64,000 nucleotides of DNA from Trichomonas vaginalis G3 (lineage: Eukaryota > Parabasalia > Trichomonadida > Trichomonadidae), in contig NC_067203.1 of NCBI RefSeq assembly GCF_026262505.1, forward strand, positions 24,223,411 through 24,287,410. The letters are read 5' to 3'. The notes beneath the pieces were generated by a model. It saw nothing but the letters and a program-made list of their open reading frames with translations, was not told where the DNA came from and did not search any database. A program made the position numbers and the translations under genes. This document shows, in pieces, positions 29,001 through 38,231 of this stretch. Within the stretch, counting starts at the first letter, position 1, and the number at the start of each line of letters is the position of its first letter.

Positions 29001-29520
29001 GCAATTGAACGTCTTGAATTAATCTTCCATTATTTTCTTTACATTTCTCACAATGCTTTAAAAATCTTCTTTGGTTTTTCCTTTCTGGATCATCACGGAT
29101 AGAATAAACTTCTTCTTTACAATATGGACAAACTTTATAGCCGGTGAGTGCTTCAACGTCTGTTATTCTGTCAGCGTGAAGTTTTCCACATGGACTCTGT
29201 GTTAATAAAATATTTACTGTTTCAAATTCTGGATCTATCATTATTGATTCCACTAATGGAAAGTCTACCTTATTTATGTCCACGTCTTCTGGTTGAGGAT
29301 CACAATAATAGAAATCAATATTAACATTTAACATTCTCGCTAATCTCTCACTTTCTGATGAAATGTCAAACCCTTCATATGCATCTATTGCTTCATTTAA
29401 ATAACTTCTACGAGTTTTAGGATTAACACCATCAGGAATGTTATAGAAGCGTTTAAATAACCTTCTACCTTCTGCTCTAATTTGATTATCATTCATTTTA
29501 GCTGTTCCGTTTTTGTTCAT
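26048..29520 (-). pseudogene. Protein-primed DNA polymerase B (pPolB), broken
   Basis: About 3.5 kb of family-B polymerase coding sequence. The N-terminal part has a possible zinc finger (CPYCKEE with CEKC). The exonuclease domain follows, with FDFETLETKEE and IGFNSGKFDLNLI. The polymerase domain has motif A VDFNSLYPSSF, motif B KISLNGSYGYDAMN and motif C EGDTDSSYWA. The spacing between A and B is large, as expected for protein-primed enzymes with TPR insertions. The start has the TTATTCTTACATAAATG motif. It looks broken, with about five breaks, while the first half reads as one long frame. This is the element's replication enzyme. Confidence 0.85.
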
Positions 29521-29572
29521 TTATGTAAGAATAAAAAAAATTAAATAAATAAATAAAAATAAAGTTTATTTT

Positions 29573-30307
29573 TTAAAGCCCATAAAATGAATTAAGAACA
29601 CATAAATTTTTATCATCTGCGACGTGACGAATACATTTTAATTTACTCAAGAATGCGTACCCCGATACATTAAATCTAATTCCTGTCTTATTTAATTTCA
29701 CAACTTTGAAAAGGAATGTATGAATAGCTATAAAATGATGAGAAGATGTTTTATGGGTTGCTTCCATTTTTTCTGAAATAAATGAATAAATATAATGCTT
29801 ATACGTTTTCATATCTTTTATGTTCTTAATAACGAATGGTATAGACCTTTCCACTTCATCTTCCTTCGGTGCTGTTCTTTCATATGAAACATTATTGGTA
29901 TCTTCAATAATGAAACCACAATCACACAAAATTTTATAGGTTCCAATGGTTTCTTTTGATATTTTATCTAATAAATCAAAAACTTTATCAACACCCGTGC
30001 ATTTATTTAAATAATGATTTGTGTAAATATCATGATCTTCTTTCTTAATCGTATTAGTTGCATATGTCACGTTTTTAAGAGCTTTTTTGAATTTCTCAGA
30101 ATCGAGAGGGGGTGAAAGTAAGATACAAGGGTATTTTTCATTATCAATAAATTGTAACTTATGTTTACGTATAAATTTAGTACCTTCTTCTGAAAGTGTT
30201 TCATCTATTTCGCCATCTAATAAATTTTGTGTTGATTCTGAGACATAATTTTTATATCTTTCTTCATGAGATTTCTGAACTTCTGATTCTGAAGCTGGGA
30301 TATTCAT
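29573..30307 (-). CDS. Polinton protein upstream of the polymerase
   Basis: 244 residues. A charged N-terminal third is followed by YPCILLSPPLDSEKFKKALK and a middle with CDCGFIIEDTNN. A basic strand-rich part ends DDKNLCVLNSFYGL. The closing Asn-Leu-Cys-Val block resembles the nucleophile segment of OTU/papain-like folds, a type that also precedes the polymerase in the second element. It is co-oriented with the polymerase and directly upstream of it. Function unknown. Confidence 0.5.
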   Translation of the reverse strand: MNIPASESEVQKSHEERYKNYVSESTQNLLDGEIDETLSEEGTKFIRKHKLQFIDNEKYPCILLSPPLDSEKFKKALKNVTYATNTIKKEDHDIYTNHYLNKCTGVDKVFDLLDKISKETIGTYKILCDCGFIIEDTNNVSYERTAPKEDEVERSIPFVIKNIKDMKTYKHYIYSFISEKMEATHKTSSHHFIAIHTFLFKVVKLNKTGIRFNVSGYAFLSKLKCIRHVADDKNLCVLNSFYGL

Positions 30308-30348
30308 TAAACCCTCTACTTCATTTTCATTATATTTTTCAACTTCTC

Positions 30349-30678
30349 TTAATTCCTTAATTTTTCATCTATTTCATCTCTTATTTTTTCCAGTCTTTCA
30401 ATTTCATTGTATTCATCATCTTTAATTCGTTCTTCATAATATTCAGGGAAAACATCAGGTTCTTTAGGTTTTTCTTCTTTAGATGTGGGATATAAGAAAT
30501 TTATAACATCATCTTTATTCATTTTTCCATCATAATCAAACTCATTTAAAAACTCCGCGAATTTTTGACAATTTCTTAAATAATATTTATCAACTTCATA
30601 ACCCGCCTCCTCTAATATATCCTTTATTTCCTCATTTGTGAATCCCAATTTTTTAACGTCGTTAGTCTTGACGCTCAT
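30349..30678 (-). CDS. Polinton acidic helical protein, gene whose start is echoed in the inverted repeats
   Basis: 109 residues from MSVKTNDVKKLGFTNEEIKD. An N-terminal helix-turn segment (EEIKDILEEAGYEVDKYYL) is followed by an acidic helical tail ending with a short coiled coil (EIERLEKIRDEIDEKLRN). The first 15 or so codons are present, slightly diverged, at the inner edge of both inverted repeats (around 13017-13070 and 30766-30818). This suggests that the repeats grew by copying this gene's beginning. Confidence 0.6.
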   Translation of the reverse strand: MSVKTNDVKKLGFTNEEIKDILEEAGYEVDKYYLRNCQKFAEFLNEFDYDGKMNKDDVINFLYPTSKEEKPKEPDVFPEYYEERIKDDEYNEIERLEKIRDEIDEKLRN

Positions 30679-30747
30679 TTCATACAAAATAAAAATAAAT
30701 TATTTTAAAATGTAAGACATGAATGTTTAAAGTTTATTTTTTAAAAT

Positions 30748-31550
30748 TTTTTTTCATTTTTTATTTCATTATGGTAGTGAATCCTAATGTTTTCACGTTG
30801 TTAGTTTTGACGCTCATTTCTTACGAATTAAAAATAAATTTTCATAAATGTAAGACATGAATTTTTAAAGTTTATTTTTTATTCATGAAAATAATTATTT
30901 CTAATTTCTTTTACTCTCTCATACATACTAGATTTAAAGAATTCAGAACTTTTACCATAATCTCCTAAATGGTTTCTTATCTTATTGGTTTTCCATTCAT
31001 TATATGAAACTGTATAAACTTTATCTTTATCTTTGCATCTTTCATCACTTCCAATATATTTATATTTCAATTTTGATTTATTGGTTTCATATTCATTAAC
31101 GTTTAATAATTCACAGTCTTCCTTTTTAAATAAATGTTTTATGTATTCAGGATTAACAATTCTATAATATTGCTTCCTTTTAAATCTTTGAATATAAACA
31201 GGAATTCCATCCTCTAAAATTCGATAATCTATTTTATCTGGTTTTACTTGTTGGGTCATTTATGTAAGAATAAAAAAATAAATTATTTTAAAATTAATAT
31301 GTTAATTTTTTTAATGGTTTATAAATAAATATATTTTTATTTTTTATTTCATTATGTATGGGCTGAGTGTAAATGTCTTACAATTTTGAAAATTTTTTAA
31401 ATCTTGATTTATTCAAAAACGTAAGAATAAAACCGTAAGAATCATATATTTTTTAATTAATATGTTAAAAAAATGATACAAAATCGCTCGATATTGTATG
31501 AATTCTTACGTTTACAAAAAAAGTCACAAAACCCATCCTATCCTACTACT
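30748..31550 (-). repeat. Polinton terminal inverted repeat, right
   Basis: About 803 bases, the reverse complement of 12283-13087. It ends in CCTATCCTACTACT followed by the CTTTGT target duplication. It holds the second copy of the 126-residue gene. Confidence 0.9.
30879..31259 (-). CDS. Repeat-borne Polinton protein of unknown function, right copy
   Basis: The same 126-residue protein as at 12574-12954, residue for residue, with the same T-rich TTACATAAATG leader. Both copies are open, which fits recent homogenisation of the element's ends. Confidence 0.75.
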   Translation of the reverse strand: MTQQVKPDKIDYRILEDGIPVYIQRFKRKQYYRIVNPEYIKHLFKKEDCELLNVNEYETNKSKLKYKYIGSDERCKDKDKVYTVSYNEWKTNKIRNHLGDYGKSSEFFKSSMYERVKEIRNNYFHE

Positions 31551-31556
31551 CTTTGT
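31551..31556. repeat. Target site duplication, right copy
   Basis: CTTTGT, matching 12277-12282. Confidence 0.9.
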
Positions 31557-31659
31557 ATACATTGTTTCTACATGCATAACATAGTACTTTTTCGTATAAT
31601 GAATTTCACAGATATTTTTTATAGTAAAAAGGCAATGTGTTCTTTATAAAAAATATTAA

Positions 31660-31872
31660 TATCTGGTCATCACGATCTATCAAATAAATACAGTGAATTA
31701 CGGAGCATCTACAAATACATCATTGAAACTTATATTGGATTGTATCAGCTGAAAACAGAAAATGAAGAAGAATTAAACTCGATTTATAATAAGATCAAAA
31801 GAGAAATAATTAATTCGAATAAAAGCCTTCCCACAAATATAATAAGAGATTTATGGGATTTGTTATGTTAAG
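31660..31872 (+). pseudogene. N-terminal fragment of a trichomonad ankyrin-family gene
   Basis: About 70 codons read SNKYSELRSIYKYIIETYIG, LYQLKTENEEELNSIYNKIK and end DLWDLLC before TAA. This matches the N-terminal domain seen in the large ankyrin gene at 34870-37674 (VYKLKTFNEEEINDIF). No start codon is in frame and there are no ankyrin repeats after it, so it is a relic in the roughly 330 bases between the Polinton end and the next relic. Confidence 0.6.
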
Positions 31873-31887
31873 TTATATTTATCTCTT

Positions 31888-32155
31888 TCAAAACACATTT
31901 ATGATAAATATCATGTTGAAGATGTCAACAATGTCGAATTTATCCTCCCTTTCAATGAAATTGAAAGAACTTTGGAGGAATATATAATGCAAAGATTTCA
32001 ATTTTTCTCGAAATCTAGCCTTGAAATGTATATTAATTTTACTAAATATAAGCATTATATTATATGCTAATGAACTTTTTGCTTCAGTATGAAAAATACT
32101 TGGTTCACAATTCTCTACTTTAAAACAAGAAATCATTGGTTATTGTGAACCCATT
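31888..32155 (-). pseudogene. Truncated duplicate of the neighbouring membrane-family gene
   Basis: A segment encoding MISCFKVENCEPSIFHTEA, nearly identical at DNA level (32083-32155) to 32749-32820 of the next gene, then sequence that no longer matches. It is a tandem partial copy of the membrane family described at 32190-32969. Confidence 0.6.
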
Positions 32156-32189
32156 AATTTTGGATAAATCAAAAAATTCTTTATTGAAA

Positions 32190-32969
32190 TTAGCGTTCAA
32201 AGTAAAATGCTAATAGAGCAGCTATTATTATTAAATTATAACTTATTCCGGTGGCCCTTTCATAAAGTTTGGTCATTTCACCATCATCTTCCGATCGACG
32301 TTTAAGTTCATCTGAACCAAGTTCAAATTGGTTGTATTTATATTGATATTCATCTTTATCTAATGAGATATTTTTAACAACTGGAATTTCAATATATTTA
32401 TCAGCTAGTATATAGAATAGCACTTCATAAAACCAATGCAATCCAAATATTCTAAAGAACTTATATAAAATTCGACAATTTTCACTTATCAAAAAATTGA
32501 ATATTTTCGAATTTCTTTTGTTAAATAAAATCAAGCGTGTATCAGCGCGATCGTACTCAATGCGTGCAGATTAATAATACACTTGCTTTTTTAAATTTTG
32601 AGAAAATTCTTTGAATTTTTCATTTGCTTCATAATTTAGTATGTATTTTTCTTTCAACAGATAAATAACTACTTCATTTTCAACATTTGCAAATTGTGGA
32701 GGTTCTAATTCCCATGATCCATAGGTAAAATTATGCCTTTCATATATTGCTTCAGTATGAAAAATATTTGGTTCATAAGCCTCTACTTTAAAACAAGAAA
32801 TCATTGGTTGTTGTGAAACGAATGAATTAAGGTATTCTTCATTATTTGTATTGAGTATCATTTTGTAGAAACCCTTATGACTAGGTAGACAAAAGCTAGA
32901 TATCCTTCCAATTGCTAGAATCATGATAAGTAGTAATGGTAAAAGTAAAGATAGCTCTCCAATGGACAT
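32190..32969 (-). pseudogene. Trichomonad membrane-protein family member, one in-frame stop
   Basis: About 260 codons in one frame, interrupted only by a TAA at 32571-32573. The N-terminal membrane segment is LSLLLPLLLIMILAIGRISS. A lumenal-type domain follows with SFVSQQPMISCFKVE, YGSWELEPPQFANVE and VVIYLLKEKYILN. A second hydrophobic part is ILYKFFRIFGLHWFYEVLFY, then VVKNISLDKDEYQYKYNQFE, and a C-terminal membrane segment (LIIIAALLAFYFER). It is clearly related to the gene at 47183-48002, which lets the parts be recognised. I do not know the family. Confidence 0.65.
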
Positions 32970-33284
32970 TGATGTTTTGGAAATTTAATGAATTTGCCAA
33001 ATTTTTCAAATAATTTGATATGATATATATATTACTTAAAATAAAATAAAACAAATGATCTTATCAAAATTTGAATACCAAATCATGAATTGTTTTTATC
33101 GTCTTTATTTTGAATTGAATTTTTGGAATATGTTTCCTTGATTTATATTAGTGAGCAAAATCAAAAATAATATTGTCTATATGATAGAGAATTAGGATCA
33201 TAAATATATGTAATTTGTTGCTCTCCCATATGGTTTCAAAAGTTCATCTGATTTCAAATTTAATAGACTAATACAAACAACTGT
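32970..33284. other. AT-rich intergenic region
   Basis: Low-complexity AT-rich DNA with no feature I can support. Confidence 0.5.
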
Positions 33285-33875
33285 TTAAATTAATGTGATT
33301 AATAACAATGATCCAAGAATTATAAAACAACCAAACATAAATTTCGGTCTTTCAGACTTAAGCCAACAATATATAAGTATTCCTGTAACAGGAATGAATG
33401 TAACAATAACATAATACATAATATCTCATGATTCCACATGACTTTCATCGAAACAACGCTCTTCAAAACTTGATGTGTCTTCTTCAATTTCTATTTGTTG
33501 ATGTCCATCAAATTGAAATCTTCCATTCATATATGATATTGCATCATCTGGAGATAAGTCAGGAGGCAAAGGGTTTTTTAATACCAAATAATGTATATAT
33601 GAACTTGGGTTTCTCAACTTCATCTGGAGATGGAACATATTCTTCAATCTTTTCACTCTCCGAGTTTTTTGAATTTTTTAAAAAATATTTTCCCAATTAT
33701 TGTCCATAATATTGTTTGCATATGGGTTTGTATTATCTTGATTAAGATTTGTTCTTTTAAACATTAAGTTCATCATTTTTTCAAATATTCCTTGACAATT
33801 TAAGTTCGCAGTCATTGTATCTGCATTCACTTCTTCACTTTCATCCGTTCTTAATTTGTGCTGTTCATGGAACAT
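33285..33875 (-). pseudogene. Degraded host gene with C-terminal membrane hairpin
   Basis: Coding-like pieces in changing frames. MFHEQHKLRTDESEEVNADT through NPYANNIMDNNWENI comes first. An acidic KIEEYVPSPDEVEKPKFIYT piece follows in another frame. Then LPPDLSPDDAISYMNGRFQF to FEERCFDESHVES returns to the first frame. A final 44-codon frame (33285-33419) holds two membrane segments (YYVIVTFIPVTGILIYCWL, FMFGCFIILGSLLLITLI). At least two frame changes lie near 33676 and 33560. The family is not recognised. Confidence 0.4.
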
Positions 33876-33979
33876 GCAGCTTTAATAATATTATATAGTA
33901 CAAAATTAGAACTATCAATTGGGAACAATTAAGTGTCAACTTTTATTCAAATATTGATAAGGTAACAACGATCAAAAAA

Positions 33980-34835
33980 TTGAGAAATAGATACAATACC
34001 AATTCAAAATATATTGCTACTAATCTTGTTTCAAACTTCTTGTTTTATATAGATTATGGGATTAAAATTAAAAATCTCGATATTCATTATGAAGATACAA
34101 TTTGCAGAGCAATTATGTATTATAATAAAGAAACATTCATCTCATTCACGGAAAATGAAGGATTTGATGAAAATCAAAAGCTTGAAAGCAATTTATATCC
34201 ATATTCTGAAGGAGATTCATTACTAGAATTATGCTGTTACCACGGTTCTGTTGATTGTTTCAAGTTATTAAGATCGACATTTGATTCAGAAATAACTCAA
34301 ATGTTTAACGATTTTCATTTTTAGGAGGAAATCCATATATTATGAGTGAATGTTTGAAATATCAAAAGCCTGATAAATATTGCATGAAATATGCAATTAT
34401 TTCATACAACATTGATTTTAATACATTCTTGATGAATGAATACAATATTAAGATCGATTTAGAATATTGCGGAATTCATAACAATCTTGATTCCTTTTTA
34501 GTTTATTATGATCAAACGAATGATATTGATAGATGCTTTATTTATTCTACGGTATTCGATATATCATCAATTTGTGAATATTTCCTATTACATGGTGCAA
34601 ATATTTGTGAAAAATATAACAAAGTAGAAATGCTCTTCATTTTACAGCGAAAAATCACTGTATGGAAATTGTCAAACTTCTCATTTCTCATGGTGCAAAT
34701 ATCAATTTGCAGGAAAAAATCAAAATAAAGAAATAGTAGAACTTCTTATTTCGCATAATGCAAATTTTAGTGAAAAATATAAATATGGGGCAAATAAACA
34801 ATATTCCGAAAAATGAAGAAGAATTTTATTATAAA
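33980..34835 (+). pseudogene. Ankyrin-family pseudogene, N-terminally truncated
   Basis: Close in sequence to the gene at 34870-37674 but on the other strand. RNRYNTNSKYIATNLVSNFL, GDSLLELCCYHGSVDCFKLL, MSECLKYQKPDKYCMKYAII and YFLLHGANICEKYNK match its segments. Ankyrin units near the end (EIVKLLISHGANINLQ, EIVELLISHNANF) are in shifted frames. The first frame change is at a T5 run (34318-34322), where one more base would restore the family pattern; further ones lie near 34640-34720. The first part of the gene is missing. Confidence 0.65.
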
Positions 34836-34869
34836 TAAGAATAATTTGCATTATATATATTAAACTTTA

Positions 34870-37674
34870 CTAAAAAAGTAGATTACGTAATTTGAAATAC
34901 ATAATTTTGATAGCATTTATGCATCTATATTTCAGAAGGAGGAGTTTCATTCTTGGATCAAAGATTCCATATGCAAGCATTGAAGGATCAAGCTTCGCCT
35001 TAGTTAATGGTCTGGCATGTGCACCATTAGAGAGTAATATTTGAGCAGATTCTATAAAATTTTTCACACATACCAAATGGAGAGGTGTTATATCATCATT
35101 GTCTTTAGAATTAACATCAGCTCCATGAGAAATGAGAAGTTTTGTTATGTCTTTCAGATTGTAAAATGAAGAAATATGGAGTGGAGTTATTTGGAAATTA
35201 TCTTGAGAATTAACATCTGCTCCATGTGAAATCAAAATTTCGATAAGTTCTTTGTTTTCTTTGCCTGCTGCATAGTGAATCGCACTCAAACCATGTTTGT
35301 TTTTCGCATTGATGTTTGCACCATGAGAGATTAGAAACTCGGCAAGTTTCTGACAGTTCCTTTCTGCTGCATAATGGAGAGGAGTCTTTCGATTTTCGAA
35401 ATCTTTTGCATTAACATCTGCTCCATTAGAGACAAGAAGTTTTGCTATTTCAATACTCTTTCTTTCTGATGCATTTCGTACAGAATTAACTTTACTGGGG
35501 AATGAGCCATTAGATATCAGAAAAATCGCGTTTTCCATATGATTTCTCGATTTATCTGAAAGGCGAATGCCATCCAATTCTATATTATTTCTTTCTTCTA
35601 GAGATTCAAGAATATCATAGAGATAATCATCATTTGCGAGCAAAAGATCTTTTATTTCATTAATATAATACATTGAAGCAAAATGAAGAGGCGTTTTCCC
35701 AGTAAAATCAAATAAATTAACATTTGCACCATGAGAAATAAGTATTTGGGCTGATTCCACACTATGGCTTTTCGTTGCATAATGAAGAGGAGTTTTTCTT
35801 TCTTTATCTCGTTTATTAATATCAGCTCCATGAGAAATGAGAAGTTTTGTTATGTCTTTCAGATTGTAAAATGAAGAAATATGGAGTGGAGTTATTTGGA
35901 AATTATCTTGAGAATTAACATCTGCTCCATGTGAAATCAAAATTTCGATAAGTTCTTTGTTTTCTTTGCCTGCTGCATAGTGAATCGCACTCAAACCATG
36001 TTTGTTTTTCGCATTGATGTTTGCACCATGAGAGATTAGAAACTCGGCAAGTTTCTGACAGTTCCTTTCTGCTGCATAATGGAGAGGAGTCTTTCGATTT
36101 TCGAAATCTTTTGCATTAACATCTGCTCCATTAGAGACAAGAAGTTTTGCTATTTCAATACTCTTTCTTTCTGATGTGTTATGTACATTTATATCGATTT
36201 TATTGCCGTTTAAAATAATAGCATTTGCAGCTTCATCAAATTCTGACTTATTAAAATCGGCTCTAAATGCAAAAATGAATCTATCTGGCTCATGTATCAT
36301 TTTGCCATCTATATTGGAAATGACATTTGATATATAATGTTTCATTTGTTTGAAGAGACAAGAAGATATAAAAATTTTCAATTCTCCTCTGCTATACATT
36401 GTTGCGTAATGGAAAGGAGTTTTTCCATTTTTATCGTATAAATTTAAAACTGCACCATGCATAATAAGGACTTTAACAATTTCAAAATTATGATTTGCTG
36501 AAGCATAATGAAGAGCTGTTTTTCCATCATTATTTTTTTTATTAATATCAATACCATGATTTATAAGAATATTTACAACATCTACGGAATCCCTTTCTGC
36601 GGCAACATGAAGAGCGGTGTTTCCACAATAGTCTTGAGAATTGACATTTACTCCAATGGAAATAAGAGTTTTTGCGGCAGATTTGAAATTATATTTTGCT
36701 GCATAGTGAAGAATTGGCATTCCTGTATAAAATTGTGTATTTGGCATTACTAAATTCCATACAATAAGATCCAAAAATTCAAAATTTTTGTACCAAATAA
36801 TTTTTGGAAGAAGATTGAATGCGTCATGTTTGCAATCAATATGAATTGCGAGGGCTAATATATTGTTGTATTTGAAACACAATTCTGGATCAATTGGTAA
36901 CATAAATTCATTTGCCAAGAAGGCAACAAAGTCAATGTTATGTGAAATTATTGCATATTTCATGCATTCATTGCTTGGATTTTGATATTTTAAACATTCA
37001 TTCAATATATCAGGAACACCACTAAGAAATGAATATTCAAGGCATCGAATGGTGATTTTTGATTGGTATTCTGTCCTTAAAAACTTGAAACAATTTACTG
37101 CTCCATGAAAACAACAAAATTCAAGCAGCGAGAAGCTCATTTGGTTATTATCATAATACATAATATCAAAATAATCTGTTTCAAGCTTTAAAATTTTAAC
37201 AGCATTGGGGTCGAACCCATCTCTCTCGGTAAATGTAATAAACAATTTTACATCATCATTAATAATTGCTCCATATAATGAGTTTGCATTGCAGTTGTCC
37301 ATAAAGATATTATCGAAACATGGAACGGAATTATAGAAACATGGAACGTAAAAATCCTTTTGTTGTCCGTGTTCTAATATTAAACCAAATTCTTTATGCA
37401 AATAATAATAAAGAGAGCTTGGGCAGTTTTTCAGTCTTTTTACTTGATATTTGAGAATGATCTTTTTAATTAACAATAGATATGAATGGAAGTATCGATA
37501 TCTCCATAACATTACCCTACATATCATTGAAATAACCTTTAATGGTTTGAAATTTTTGGTGTCAATCAATTTTTTTGTAATCGAAATGAAAATATCATTA
37601 ATTTCTTCCTCATTGAATGTTTTCAATTTGTATACAGATCCAATGCCGTCAATAATATCTTTATTTTGCTCCAA
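34870..37674 (-). CDS. Large ankyrin-repeat protein of the trichomonad family
   Basis: About 930 residues. Residues 1-90 are the trichomonad N-terminal helical domain (VYKLKTFNEEEINDIFISIT). Residues about 130-290 are degenerate helical repeats. From about 325 to 900 there are canonical ankyrin repeats (GNTALHVAAERDSVDVVNIL, GKTPFHYATMYS). A 356-base segment occurs twice, identically as read (35116-35471 and 35821-36176, 705 bases apart and in frame). The frame opens with TTG. A good ATG at 37679-37681 lies one base out of frame across an A5/T5 run (37673-37677). The gene is therefore either recently frameshifted or affected by a sequence error there. It is probably a protein-interaction scaffold. 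Confidence 0.75.
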   Translation of the reverse strand: MEQNKDIIDGIGSVYKLKTFNEEEINDIFISITKKLIDTKNFKPLKVISMICRVMLWRYRYFHSYLLLIKKIILKYQVKRLKNCPSSLYYYLHKEFGLILEHGQQKDFYVPCFYNSVPCFDNIFMDNCNANSLYGAIINDDVKLFITFTERDGFDPNAVKILKLETDYFDIMYYDNNQMSFSLLEFCCFHGAVNCFKFLRTEYQSKITIRCLEYSFLSGVPDILNECLKYQNPSNECMKYAIISHNIDFVAFLANEFMLPIDPELCFKYNNILALAIHIDCKHDAFNLLPKIIWYKNFEFLDLIVWNLVMPNTQFYTGMPILHYAAKYNFKSAAKTLISIGVNVNSQDYCGNTALHVAAERDSVDVVNILINHGIDINKKNNDGKTALHYASANHNFEIVKVLIMHGAVLNLYDKNGKTPFHYATMYSRGELKIFISSCLFKQMKHYISNVISNIDGKMIHEPDRFIFAFRADFNKSEFDEAANAIILNGNKIDINVHNTSERKSIEIAKLLVSNGADVNAKDFENRKTPLHYAAERNCQKLAEFLISHGANINAKNKHGLSAIHYAAGKENKELIEILISHGADVNSQDNFQITPLHISSFYNLKDITKLLISHGADINKRDKERKTPLHYATKSHSVESAQILISHGANVNLFDFTGKTPLHFASMYYINEIKDLLLANDDYLYDILESLEERNNIELDGIRLSDKSRNHMENAIFLISNGSFPSKVNSVRNASERKSIEIAKLLVSNGADVNAKDFENRKTPLHYAAERNCQKLAEFLISHGANINAKNKHGLSAIHYAAGKENKELIEILISHGADVNSQDNFQITPLHISSFYNLKDITKLLISHGADVNSKDNDDITPLHLVCVKNFIESAQILLSNGAHARPLTKAKLDPSMLAYGIFDPRMKLLLLKYRCINAIKIMYFKLRNLLF
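35116..35471. repeat. Internal 356-base direct repeat of the ankyrin gene, copy 1
   Basis: Identical by reading to 35821-36176. It covers about 3.5 ankyrin units (KLLVSNGADVNAKDFENRKT to KLLISHGAD). The period is 705 bases, a multiple of three, so the frame is kept. Confidence 0.85.
35821..36176. repeat. Internal 356-base direct repeat of the ankyrin gene, copy 2
   Basis: The second copy of the segment at 35116-35471. The lack of visible differences implies a very recent duplication or gene conversion. Confidence 0.85.
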
Positions 37675-38231
37675 AAATCATTATAATATGGCAGAGGCAT
37701 TAACAATAAAACAAGAAAAAAACTAGAATAAAAAATTAAAAATAATTATCATATTTTTCTAATTATTATGTTCACATATTATAACGTAATCTATATTCAT
37801 TGTTGTTGTTTAAAAAAGATCTTGTAAATATAATCAAAGACGCATTGTCGTCAAAACTGTTCCAATAGACCACATCAGAATTTGTATGGCTGTGGATCAC
37901 TGGTATTCTGTGTTAAAAGTTTGCGCTTAAATCTTTTTATCCTATTTATCTAAATTTAACATGCATATTGAATAAACAATACAATATAATAAACGTATTT
38001 CATTAATTTTCAAAATAAATGCAATTCGCATTATCGAACCATGCCTTTATCATGATTTTTTATGAAATGCAAATTATTTCCAGTTCTTCCAGGTCAACAC
38101 CCAATGCACGATTTACTATTAGTGATTATGAGTGAGATAGAGCTATTCCAAATATACATATTTCCTCAATGCTCAAAAATGTTTTCCAAAAAATTGTGAA
38201 GAAAATTAATTATGCCACCCAGAGTAGGGGT
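37675..38231. other. AT-rich intergenic region
   Basis: About 550 bases upstream of the ankyrin gene. It includes the out-of-frame ATG at 37679-37681 mentioned for that gene. Nothing else is recognised. Confidence 0.5.

Larger units (their letters stand above)
12283..31550. mobile_element. Polinton/Maverick element, full length between inverted ends
   Basis: A 19.3-kb element bounded by terminal inverted repeats starting AGTAGTAGGATAGG and by a 6-bp target duplication. It carries the family's hallmark set: major capsid protein, packaging ATPase, retroviral-type integrase and protein-primed DNA polymerase B, plus fibre, amphipathic small proteins and KilA-N genes. The two long ends look identical or nearly so by eye, which points to a recent insertion. 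It is nevertheless a fossil: several genes, mainly the polymerase and integrase, are broken, roughly a dozen breaks in all, while the capsid, ATPase and fibre frames look whole. Confidence 0.95.
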
